Position numbers and translations under genes: made by a program. Below the pieces are notes generated by a model. The model worked only from the letters and a program-made list of their open reading frames with translations, ran no database searches and was not told the origin of the DNA. 7,968 bases of DNA from Sphingomonadales bacterium (lineage in GTDB: Bacteria > Pseudomonadota > Alphaproteobacteria > Sphingomonadales > Sphingomonadaceae): assembly GCA_028868335.1 (NCBI GenBank), contig JAGWUU010000147.1, forward strand, positions 1-7,968. The letters are read 5' to 3'. Positions within the stretch are counted from its first letter, which is position 1, and the number at the start of each line of letters is the position of its first letter. Of the stretch, positions 1-7,968 are shown one piece after another.

Positions 1-1
1 C

Positions 2-2119
2 CAGTTCTCGCCGCACCTGCTGCTGGCGACGGCTGGACGCGGGCGCGATCCGATCGCCGCGCGCGCCTCCATGGCGACGGGACTGGTGCTGTGGCTCTAC
101 ACCTTGGCGCTGCCGCCGATCCTGCCGGAAAGCTGGCTTGCCGCGCTTGCAAGGGGGCCGTTCGATCCGCTGCAACTGTTCGGGATTGGCTCGGCCTCGC
201 CGCTGGTTCACGGCACCTTCTGGAGTCTGGGTACGAACCTTGTGGTCTATGGGGCCATTGCTGCGCGCGGGTTCACCGCCCCCGCCGTGCCGCGCTTCTT
301 TCGCGGACAGCGCCACGTCAGCGATCTGGGCGAACTGGTGGCTCTGACAGCGCGCTTCGTCGGGCGTGAGCGCGCCGAGATGGAATTTCCGCTGGCAATC
401 AAGGGCCAGCAGATCGACCGGCGTTCGGCCAAGCGCGCTGAAGACCTGATTGCCCGGGTCGTCGGTGCATCCTCGGCCAGGGCGCTCGTGGCTTCGGCAC
501 TGGCCGGCGGGACGATGAGCTTGCCCGACGTCACCCGCCTGCTTGACGAGGGCGGGCAGAGCCTGCGCTTCTCGCGCCAGTTGCTTGCCTCGACCTTTGA
601 AAACATCGATGCCGGGATCAGCGTGGTCGACGCCGAGATGAATCTGGTCGCATGGAACACCCGCTACCTTGAACTGTTCGACTATCCGCCCGGCATGGTC
701 CGCGCCGGGGTGCCGGTCGACGAACTGATCCGCCACAATGCCCGACGCGGCGATTTCGGACCGGGTGACGCCGAATTTCATGTTACCAAGCGGCTCGATC
801 ATCTCAAGCGCGGGCTGGAACATAGCTTTGAGCGACGGCGCAACGACGGGCGCGTGATCAAGACCGTTGGTGGGCCGATGCCGGGCGGCGGCTATGTGAT
901 GAGCTTCACCGACATTACCACCGAAGCCGAAATGCGTGAGGAACTGCGCGCTACGCTGGACGAACTCGAACAGCGCGTGTCCGACCGTACCCGCGAACTG
1001 AGCGATGCCAATCGTCGCCTTGCCAAGACAGACCGCGAAAAGACCCGTTTCCTCGCCGCCGCCAGCCATGACCTGCTCCAGCCGCTCCACGCCGCGCGGC
1101 TGTTCACCGCCGGACTGCGGCGCGATGGCGATGCGCGCTCGCAGGGGCTGGTGCAACGGATCGACCGTTCCATTGTCGCTGCCGAGGATCTGCTGCGCGC
1201 CCTGCTCGACATCAGCAAGCTCGACGCCGGAGGGGTTACGCCGCGACCAGAGCCGGTCGCGCTCGATGCCTTTCTTGGCGATATGGTCGAAACCTTCCGG
1301 CCACTGGCCGAGGAAAAGAGCCTTGTGCTGCGGCTGGGGGCGGCACCGGGCGCGGTGATGACCGATCCGGGGCTGCTGCGTTCGATCATGCAGAACTTCC
1401 TGACCAACGCGGTGCGCTACACAAACACTGGTGCGATCCTCGTCGGGGTGCGGCGACGTGGCGGACTGTGGCGGATCGACGTGGTCGATACCGGCGTCGG
1501 CATCGCACCCGAAAAGATCGACGCGGTGTTCGGCGAGTTCACCCGACTGGGCGAGGTCGAGGTCGAGGGGCAGGGGCTGGGACTCGCCTTGGTCGAACGA
1601 ATCGCACGGCTGCTGGGCGGGCGGATCGATGTCGCTTCGCGACCGGGGCGGGGCAGCCGTTTCAGCCTGCTGCTGGCAGCGGCGGATGCGCCGCGCCAGA
1701 AGGTTGGGCCAGGACGGAGGAAGGCTTCGGTCGCGGCGGCGGAGCGTTCGCTCGATGTGCTGGTGGTCGACAACGACCGTACCATCGTCGAAGCGACCGT
1801 GGCGTTGCTCGAAAGGCTTGGTCACCGCCCGCGCGGCGCGGTCGGGATGGCCGATGCGCTGCCGCTTGCGGGCGATGTCGATGCCGTACTCGCCGATTAC
1901 CAGCTCGATAACGATGAGGACGGGCTGGCGCTGATCGAAGCCTTGCGCATGGTTCGGCCCGATCTGCCCGCGCTGCTCATCACCGCCGAGAGCGGAGAGG
2001 TGATGCGCGAACGCGCCGCCATGCTTGGTGTCGAAGTGTTGTCGAAACCGGCGGCTCCGGCGGCGATCGAACGCTTTCTCGCCAACGTTCCCGCGGCGGT
2101 TTCAGTGGCGCAGGTCTAG
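2..2119 (+). CDS. CrbS/MxtR-like hybrid sensor histidine kinase, 3' part (5' end outside window)
   Basis: Membrane-bound hybrid kinase expected to sense a small carboxylate or metabolic state and phosphorylate a LuxR-type regulator. The frame is open to the left edge, so the ATG at 71 is internal; 23 further codons precede it. Numbering from that Met: residues 1-65 hold two hydrophobic segments that look like the end of an SLC5 symporter domain. Residues about 81-165 resemble a STAC linker. A PAS domain (about 171-285) contains GISVVD and WNTRYLELF, followed by a short coiled coil. HisKA has His333 in SHDLLQPLHAARLF. HATPase shows the N-box (Asn446), DTGVGI (473-478) and GQGLGLALV (500-508). 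The receiver has acidic D567/D569, phospho-acceptor D609, T638 and K659. All catalytic residues are present. Several hundred N-terminal residues are probably missing. The adjacent acs and regulator favour CrbS/MxtR over other symporter-kinases such as NahK or ErcS', but the exact orthologue is inferred. Confidence 0.93.
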   Translation, partial: QFSPHLLLATAGRGRDPIAARASMATGLVLWLYTLALPPILPESWLAALARGPFDPLQLFGIGSASPLVHGTFWSLGTNLVVYGAIAARGFTAPAVPRFFRGQRHVSDLGELVALTARFVGRERAEMEFPLAIKGQQIDRRSAKRAEDLIARVVGASSARALVASALAGGTMSLPDVTRLLDEGGQSLRFSRQLLASTFENIDAGISVVDAEMNLVAWNTRYLELFDYPPGMVRAGVPVDELIRHNARRGDFGPGDAEFHVTKRLDHLKRGLEHSFERRRNDGRVIKTVGGPMPGGGYVMSFTDITTEAEMREELRATLDELEQRVSDRTRELSDANRRLAKTDREKTRFLAAASHDLLQPLHAARLFTAGLRRDGDARSQGLVQRIDRSIVAAEDLLRALLDISKLDAGGVTPRPEPVALDAFLGDMVETFRPLAEEKSLVLRLGAAPGAVMTDPGLLRSIMQNFLTNAVRYTNTGAILVGVRRRGGLWRIDVVDTGVGIAPEKIDAVFGEFTRLGEVEVEGQGLGLALVERIARLLGGRIDVASRPGRGSRFSLLLAAADAPRQKVGPGRRKASVAAAERSLDVLVVDNDRTIVEATVALLERLGHRPRGAVGMADALPLAGDVDAVLADYQLDNDEDGLALIEALRMVRPDLPALLITAESGEVMRERAAMLGVEVLSKPAAPAAIERFLANVPAAVSVAQV

Positions 2120-2724
2120 CCCGAGCGAGCGCGCCACAAGAGCGGCCTGGGTGCGGTTGCTGACATCCAGCTTGCGCATGATCGCGGTCATGTGCGCTTT
2201 GACCGTCGCCTCGCTCATGCCGAGATTGTAGGCGATCTGCTTGTTGAGCTGGCCTTCCAGCACGGCCAGCAGCACCTTGAGTTGGGTAGGCGTGAGACCG
2301 GCGACGGTCGAGCGTACAGTATCGACCGGCTCGTCGCTGCGCGGTTGCGGAGCGGGCGGTGCGCCAAGCGCGGCGGCTATGGCCTGCTCGATCGTGGCGA
2401 GGTCACTGTCCTTGTGCAGGAACCCGATCGCCCCGAACGCTCGCACCTCAGCCGCGGCGGCGGCGCCATCGGCGCTCGAGACAACGAGGATGGGCACCTC
2501 GGGCTTCTCGGCATGGAGCAGGGCGATGCCCGAATAGCCGACCGCGCCCGGCATCTTGAGGTCGAGCAGGATCAGCGCGAGATCGCCGCTTTCGCCCACC
2601 GCCTTGGCGGCGGCGGCCAGCGTGCCCGCCTCCACCACCCGCGCATCGGGAAGAACCCGATCCACCGCCAGGCCCAACGCCTGGCGGAACAGCGGATGGT
2701 CGTCCGCGATCAGGACGCTGCGCG

Positions 2725-2728
<4 letters not shown>
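2102..2728 (-). CDS. CrbR/ErdR-like response regulator, NarL/LuxR family
   Basis: Cytoplasmic DNA-binding response regulator of 208 residues, the usual length for REC plus LuxR-type HTH. The receiver (about 3-118) has acidic D9/D10, phospho-acceptor D56 in LLDLKMPGAVG, Ser84/Ser85 at the Thr/Ser switch site and K106. An Ala/Pro-rich linker (about 120-140) leads to the HTH (about 143-206), where LTPTQLKVL and the recognition helix MSEATVKAHM are clear. The start is GTG at 2728, sharing GTGA with the acs stop; a GGAG lies five bases upstream inside the acs end. It therefore reads as the second gene of an acs-regulator operon. It is convergent with the kinase gene, its likely phosphodonor, and the two overlap by 18 bp. 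In Vibrio (CrbR) and Pseudomonas (ErdR) the equivalent regulator activates acs. That this protein does the same is inference from context. Confidence 0.94.
2105..2137. other. possible hairpin spanning both convergent stop codons
   Basis: GTGGCGC (2105-2111) and GCGCCAC (2131-2137) are a perfect 7-bp inverted repeat with a 19-base spacer. It covers the stop codons of both the kinase (ending 2119) and the regulator (ending 2102). Neither strand shows a T-tract after the stem, so it is not a classical intrinsic terminator. In GC-rich DNA a 7-bp match at this spacing can occur by chance. No other terminator candidate was seen between the convergent genes, which have no intergenic space. Confidence 0.25.
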
Positions 2729-4674
<1,946 letters not shown>

Positions 4675-4680
4675 CCGGCG

Positions 4681-4690
4681 TCTCCTCTCC
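4681..4690 (-). promoter_or_regulatory. ribosome binding site of acs
   Basis: On the minus strand GGAGAGGAGA lies six bases before ATG 4674. It decides the start: the alternative ATG six codons upstream (4692) covers this purine tract and has no comparable tract of its own at a proper distance. Confidence 0.75.
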
Positions 4691-4731
4691 ATGCGGAACG
4701 TTACGGCCTCAGCCGCTTGCGAACAGGCTAG

Positions 4732-4778
4732 CGTAGTTCCGCTCACCGAGCGAGCATAGACCATAGTCGTAGGCTCAC
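4732..4778. repeat. spaced direct repeat, candidate operator
   Basis: CGTAG-TTCC-GCTCAC (4732-4746) recurs as CGTAG-GCTCAC (4768-4778). The two 5-mers are 36 bp apart and the two 6-mers 32 bp apart, roughly three helical turns, so both copies would face the same side of the DNA. The pair lies about 58-104 bp upstream of the acs ATG, a sensible place for an activator site. Binding by the neighbouring LuxR-type regulator is a guess from position alone. Confidence 0.35.
4740..4752. promoter_or_regulatory. 13-bp palindrome CGCTC-ACC-GAGCG
   Basis: Perfect 5-bp arms around a 3-bp centre, overlapping the left copy of the direct repeat. It could be a dimer site for a regulator. The short length means chance occurrence cannot be excluded. 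Confidence 0.25.
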
Positions 4779-4856
4779 TACCAATGTCTGGATGTTGCTT
4801 GGCGCGGCATGGTTCCAACCTGCCTCGATCCCGAGACATGACGTCGGGAAGGGTTG

Positions 4857-4866
4857 AGGAGAGGGA
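4857..4866 (+). promoter_or_regulatory. ribosome binding site of the porin gene
   Basis: AGGAGAGGGA sits three bases before ATG 4870, with its AGGAG core eight bases from the start. The identical 10-mer precedes the MFS gene at 6317-6326. Confidence 0.75.
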
Positions 4867-4869
4867 ACC

Positions 4870-6306
4870 ATGAAACGAGGCAAGAAGGTCTGGATCGGCG
4901 TCCTGCTGGGCGCAAGCGCGCTGGCGGCGCCGCAACTGGCCCAGGCAAAGACCAGCCGCGAGGCAGCTCTCGAAGCGCGACTCGCCAAGCTCGAAACCGA
5001 GATGGAGCAGCTTCGCACCGATCTCGCCACATCGCGTGAACAGCAGGCGCAGGCCCAGGCCAGCGCGCAGGCTGCCAGCACGAGCGCGCAGGCTGCGGCC
5101 ACCACCGCCCAGGCCGCCGTGACCAAGAGCAACGAAACCGCCACCAAGCTCGCCGCGCTGGAAAAGAAGCCGCTGCCCGAAGGGATGAAGTCGGGCGGCT
5201 CATCGATCAAGATCGGCGGCTACATCAAGCTGCTCGCTTCCAGCACCCGCTATTCCGATGGCGAAGTCGCCACCAACTCGCTGGGCCGCGATTTCTACCT
5301 GCCGCAGACGCTTCCGACCAGCAACCAGCCTGCTACCCGGGTAACGGATTTCACCGCCAAGCAATCGCGCTTCTGGTTGAACTTTTCCACCGATGTCGCC
5401 GGACACGCGGTCAAGGGTTATGTCGAGGCGGACTTCCAGGTGTCGCCTGGCACGCAGGGATCGCAACGCACCACCAACGGCTACAACCTGGGCCTGCGGC
5501 GCGCCTACATGCAGGTCGACAAGTGGACCTTCGGCCAGGACTGGTCGACCTTCCAGTACACTGGGGCGCTGCCTGAAAGCACCGACTATGTTGGCGGCGT
5601 CGAAGGAACGGTGTTCGTTCGCCAGCCGCTTATCCGCTACACCACGCCGCTGTCGAAGCAGACCACCTTGCAGGTCAGTGTCGAAAATCCCGAATCTGGT
5701 ACAGCCACGGTCGGGTCGCCCACGTTGATTGAAAACGGCAAGGACCACATGCCCGATTTCGCGGCGCGGCTGGTCCACACCGGCAAGAGCGCGGAAATCT
5801 CGCTCGCTGCGCTCGGTCGGCAGGTGCGGGTCGAAAATGCCGGTGTTGGCGCCACTGCTGGAGGCTACGGCGCCAGCCTGGCCGGCAAGCTGTTCCTCAA
5901 CAAGGACAAGACCGGGGACGTGCGCTTCATGGCCACCTATGGCCGGAACATCGGGCGCTATGTCGGGCTGAACTTCGCGCCCGATGCGGTGTACGATCCA
6001 GTGTCGGGCAAGCTTCGCAACGAGACGGTGTTTGCCATGCTTGGCGCGGTACGCATCCCGCTCAGTCCGAAGCTGCGCATGAACCTGATGGGCAGCTACC
6101 AGCACGTCAACTACGACAGCCTGTTGACCGCCGCCAACGTCGGCACCTTCAACAAGCAGGCATGGAGCGGGGCGGTCAACCTGTTCTATTCACCCGTCAA
6201 GGCAGTCGACCTTGGCGTCGAAGTCCGCCACGGTGAACGCGATCTGGTCAATGGCGCCAACGGCACCACCGACCGCGTCGATTTCGCCGCGAAGTACAGC
6301 TTCTGA
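4870..6306 (+). CDS. outer-membrane porin with coiled-coil N-terminus, DcaP-like
   Basis: Predicted outer-membrane beta-barrel channel of 478 residues, first gene of a two-gene operon divergent from acs. Residues 1-26 are a clear signal peptide (KRGKK basic end, hydrophobic core, cleavage after AQA). A coiled coil follows (about 28-98): an EALEARLAKLETEMEQLRTDL heptad helix, then an Ala/Gln-rich tract built on SAQAA units. A Pro/Gly linker leads to the first barrel strand at SIKIGGYIKLLAS (112-124). The rest is alternating aromatic and polar strands (FWLNFSTDV, VKGYVEADFQ, LRRAYMQVDKWTFGQDWSTF), ending in YSF, the terminal Phe expected for BAM-dependent insertion. This layout matches the trimeric DcaP-type porins, in which an N-terminal coiled coil precedes the barrel. 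DcaP in Acinetobacter is linked to dicarboxylate uptake. The substrate here is unknown; small carboxylates are suggested by the acs neighbour. The start is set by the AGGAGAGGGA just upstream and the signal peptide. Confidence 0.9.
   Translation: MKRGKKVWIGVLLGASALAAPQLAQAKTSREAALEARLAKLETEMEQLRTDLATSREQQAQAQASAQAASTSAQAAATTAQAAVTKSNETATKLAALEKKPLPEGMKSGGSSIKIGGYIKLLASSTRYSDGEVATNSLGRDFYLPQTLPTSNQPATRVTDFTAKQSRFWLNFSTDVAGHAVKGYVEADFQVSPGTQGSQRTTNGYNLGLRRAYMQVDKWTFGQDWSTFQYTGALPESTDYVGGVEGTVFVRQPLIRYTTPLSKQTTLQVSVENPESGTATVGSPTLIENGKDHMPDFAARLVHTGKSAEISLAALGRQVRVENAGVGATAGGYGASLAGKLFLNKDKTGDVRFMATYGRNIGRYVGLNFAPDAVYDPVSGKLRNETVFAMLGAVRIPLSPKLRMNLMGSYQHVNYDSLLTAANVGTFNKQAWSGAVNLFYSPVKAVDLGVEVRHGERDLVNGANGTTDRVDFAAKYSF
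5062..5096 (+). repeat. 21-bp-period repeat encoding coiled-coil heptads in the porin
   Basis: AGCGCGCAGGCTGC occurs at 5062-5075 and again, identically, at 5083-5096. The period is 21 bp, seven codons. The protein shows SAQAAST (65-71), SAQAAAT (72-78) and TAQAAVT (79-85), three consecutive heptads, the third diverged in DNA. This looks like coiled-coil growth by heptad duplication. Confidence 0.7.
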
Positions 6307-6316
6307 TAATCATAAT

Positions 6317-6326
6317 AGGAGAGGGA
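6317..6326 (+). promoter_or_regulatory. ribosome binding site of the MFS transporter gene
   Basis: AGGAGAGGGA, identical to the porin's site, ends two bases before ATG 6329. It follows an A/T-rich run of in-frame stop codons after the porin. Confidence 0.75.
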
Positions 6327-6328
6327 CA

Positions 6329-7968
6329 ATGGACCTGCACCTGCACGAGACGCCGGAAGAGCTTGCCGCTCTTCCCCGTCATCACGTTGCGACACATGAC
6401 GAACGACTGATCATCACCGCCTCTTCGCTGGGGACGGTGTTCGAATGGTACGATTTCTATCTCTATGGTCTTCTCACCGCGATCATCGCGGCGCAGTTCC
6501 TGACCGGGCTCAACGCCACCACCAGCTACATCATGGCGCTGCTGGTGTTCGCGGCGGGCTTCATCGTGCGGCCGTTCGGGGCGCTGGTGTTCGGGCGGAT
6601 CGGTGACATGGTCGGCCGCCGTTACACTTTCATCATCACCCTGGCGGTGATGGGCCTTTCGACCTTCCTGGTCGGATGTCTGCCCACCTACAAGACGGCC
6701 GGCGTCGCCGCGCCGATCATGCTGGTGGTGCTGCGCATGTTCCAGGGCCTGGCCCTCGGCGGGGAATACGGTGGCGCGGCGACCTACGTTGCCGAGCATG
6801 CTCCCAACGGCAAGCGCGGTTTCTACACAAGCTGGATCCAGATCACCGCCACAGCCGGATTGGCCATGGCCCTGCTGATCGTGATCCTGGTCCGCTCGCC
6901 AGTGACGGGCGTGGGCGAGGAAGCGTTCAAGGCCTGGGGCTGGCGCGTCCCCTACCTGATCTCGGGGCTGTTCCTCGCGGTTGGGCTGTGGCTGCGCCTC
7001 AAGCTGCACGAATCGCCGGTGTTCCAGAAGATGAAGGCCGAAGGGACCTCGTCCAAGCGGCCGCTGTCGGAAGCCTTTGGTGAGTGGACGAACCTCAAGG
7101 TCGTGCTGATCGCATTCTTCGGCGCGATCGCCGGACAGGCGGTGGTTTGGTACACCGGCCAGCTCTATGCGATGTTCTTCCTTGAAAAGATGCTCAAGGT
7201 CGATGGCATCACCTCGAACACGCTGATCGCCGTTGCTCTGATGCTGGGTGCGCCGTTCTTCCTGTTCTTCGGCTGGCTGTCGGACAAGGTGGGTCGCAAG
7301 CCGATCATCCTCACGGGTTGCGCGCTCGCCGCGTTGACGCTGTTCCCGGTGTTCCACGCACTGACCGGCGCCGCCAATCCGGCTCTGGCCAAGGCCCTGA
7401 CCGATGCCCCGGTGACGGTGACGGCCAATCCGGTCGAATGCTCATCACAATTCGACCCTGTGGGCAAGAATCCGTTCGACACGACCAGCTGCGACATCGT
7501 CAAGAACGCGCTGGCCAAGGCTGCGGTGAACTACACCAACGTCGATGCTTCGGCGGGAACGATCGCCTCGGTCCAGATCGGTGGAAAAACCTTCGTAGCG
7601 CCGGATCCGTCGAAGGTCAGCGGGGATGACCGCAAGAAGGCGATCGCTGCCTTCACCGCCCAGGTCGCCGGTGCTCCGGCCGCTCCGGCCAAGCCCGCAG
7701 AAGGCGGCAAGCCGGCAACGCCTGCCAAGGCGGCGGTGGTGGGTGAACTGTCCAAGGTTGGCTACCCGACCAAGGCCGACCCCGAGCAGATCAACAAGCC
7801 CAAGGTCGTTGCGATCCTGTGGTATCTCGTGCTGCTGGTAACGATGGTTTACGGCCCAATCGCGGCGATGCTGGTGGAATTGTTCCCCAGCCGGATCCGC
7901 TACACCTCGATGTCGCTGCCCTATCATATCGGCAACGGCTGGCTGGGCGGGCTGCTGCCGGCGATCGG
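6329..7968 (+). CDS. MFS transporter, metabolite:H+ symporter (MHS)-type, with large hydrophilic insert (3' end outside window)
   Basis: Inner-membrane secondary transporter; 546 residues are visible and the frame runs off the right edge. Family motifs: FEWYDFYLYG (38-47) in TM1, FGRIGDMVGRR (88-98) in the TM2-3 loop, RMFQGLALGGEYGGA (136-150), FGWLSDKVGRKP (314-325) in the TM8-9 loop, and ELFPSRIRYTSMSLPYH (517-533). These match the proton-coupled MHS/ProP-KgtP-ShiA group. Between about 345 and 490, after TM9, lies an unusually long soluble segment with Cys371 and Cys388, a Lys/Ala helical part and an Ala/Pro/Lys tract (449-468). By MFS topology it should face the periplasm. ATG 6329 has a strong ribosome site and lies 22 bp after the porin stop, so the two are probably cotranscribed. 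The substrate is not shown; acetate, another monocarboxylate or a dicarboxylate is inferred from acs, and no actP is present in the window. Confidence 0.92.
   Translation, partial: MDLHLHETPEELAALPRHHVATHDERLIITASSLGTVFEWYDFYLYGLLTAIIAAQFLTGLNATTSYIMALLVFAAGFIVRPFGALVFGRIGDMVGRRYTFIITLAVMGLSTFLVGCLPTYKTAGVAAPIMLVVLRMFQGLALGGEYGGAATYVAEHAPNGKRGFYTSWIQITATAGLAMALLIVILVRSPVTGVGEEAFKAWGWRVPYLISGLFLAVGLWLRLKLHESPVFQKMKAEGTSSKRPLSEAFGEWTNLKVVLIAFFGAIAGQAVVWYTGQLYAMFFLEKMLKVDGITSNTLIAVALMLGAPFFLFFGWLSDKVGRKPIILTGCALAALTLFPVFHALTGAANPALAKALTDAPVTVTANPVECSSQFDPVGKNPFDTTSCDIVKNALAKAAVNYTNVDASAGTIASVQIGGKTFVAPDPSKVSGDDRKKAIAAFTAQVAGAPAAPAKPAEGGKPATPAKAAVVGELSKVGYPTKADPEQINKPKVVAILWYLVLLVTMVYGPIAAMLVELFPSRIRYTSMSLPYHIGNGWLGGLLPAI

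Larger units (their letters stand above)
4675..4869. promoter_or_regulatory. divergent promoter region between acs and the porin-MFS operon
   Basis: This 195-bp gap is the only substantial non-coding stretch in the window and must carry the promoters of both operons. It is visibly richer in A/T than the flanking genes between about 4753 and 4800. No convincing sigma-70 pair was found on either strand. TATGCT (4758-4753, minus) and TATGGT (4765-4760, minus) resemble -10 boxes for acs but have poor -35 partners, as is common for activator-dependent promoters. A spaced direct repeat and a palindrome between 4732 and 4778 are the best operator candidates. The minus-strand frame running through here to 4935 is not thought to be coding. 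Confidence 0.7.

Noticed and set aside
71..73. ATG at 71 as the true start of the sensor kinase
   Set aside because: The frame is open to the left edge and the upstream codons continue a symporter-like sequence (FSPHLLLATAGRGRDP), so the gene begins outside the window.
4799..4816. Sigma-54-like promoter upstream of the porin (TTGGCGCGGCATGGTTCC)
   Set aside because: The -24 half TGGCGCG is reasonable, but GGTTC replaces the required TTGCW-type -12 element at the correct spacing.
4811..4869. GGTTCC/GGAACC inverted repeat and the GGTTCCAACC palindrome before the porin
   Set aside because: The arms are only 4-6 bp, and the GGAACC arm is part of the sequence just before the porin start. This is too weak to call an operator.
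4675..4935. 87-codon N-terminal extension of acs to an ATG at 4935
   Set aside because: It would overlap the porin start, exceed the Acs family length and has no Acs-like sequence. ATG 4674 has a good ribosome site.
5200..6105. 301-residue open frame on the minus strand
   Set aside because: Antisense to the porin barrel; no family features, and explained by third-position GC bias.
6248..7357. 369-residue open frame on the minus strand
   Set aside because: Antisense to the porin end and MFS gene. The translation is Arg/Gln/His/Glu-rich low complexity with no recognisable motif.

Overview
The window is GC-rich DNA with tightly packed genes. Third codon positions are mostly G or C, and several long antisense reading frames are open only because of this composition. 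The protein sequences look alphaproteobacterial, most likely a sphingomonad (Novosphingobium/Sphingobium/Erythrobacter type). This taxonomic call is an inference from recalled family resemblance, not from a search. No RNA gene, insertion sequence, CRISPR array or prophage element was seen.

Layout. (1) Positions 2-2119, plus strand: the 3' part of a large hybrid sensor kinase. It keeps the end of a sodium:solute-symporter-like membrane domain, then a STAC-like linker, PAS, HisKA, HATPase and a receiver domain. (2) Positions 2102-2728, minus strand: a NarL/LuxR-type response regulator, convergent with the kinase and overlapping it by 18 bp. (3) Positions 2725-4674, minus strand: acetyl-CoA synthetase (acs), complete at 649 residues; it overlaps the regulator by four bases (GTGA). 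(4) Positions 4675-4869: a 195-bp divergent promoter region with a spaced direct repeat and a short palindrome. (5) Positions 4870-6306, plus strand: an outer-membrane porin with a coiled-coil N-terminus (DcaP-like). (6) Position 6329 to the window end, plus strand: an MFS transporter of the metabolite:H+ symporter type with a large extra hydrophilic loop, cut by the window edge.

How it may work together. A symporter-like hybrid kinase, a LuxR-type regulator and acs are the ingredients of the 'acetate switch' known as CrbS/CrbR in Vibrio cholerae and MxtR/ErdR in Pseudomonas, where the two-component system activates acs. Here the regulator is translationally coupled behind acs, which suggests positive feedback. 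A divergent porin plus MFS permease pair sits where other bacteria often carry the acetate permease actP. The simplest model is one locus for sensing, importing and activating acetate or a related short carboxylate: porin across the outer membrane, MFS permease across the inner membrane, Acs to acyl-CoA, and the two-component system as controller. The enzyme and signalling calls are strong. The transport substrate and the regulatory wiring are inference.
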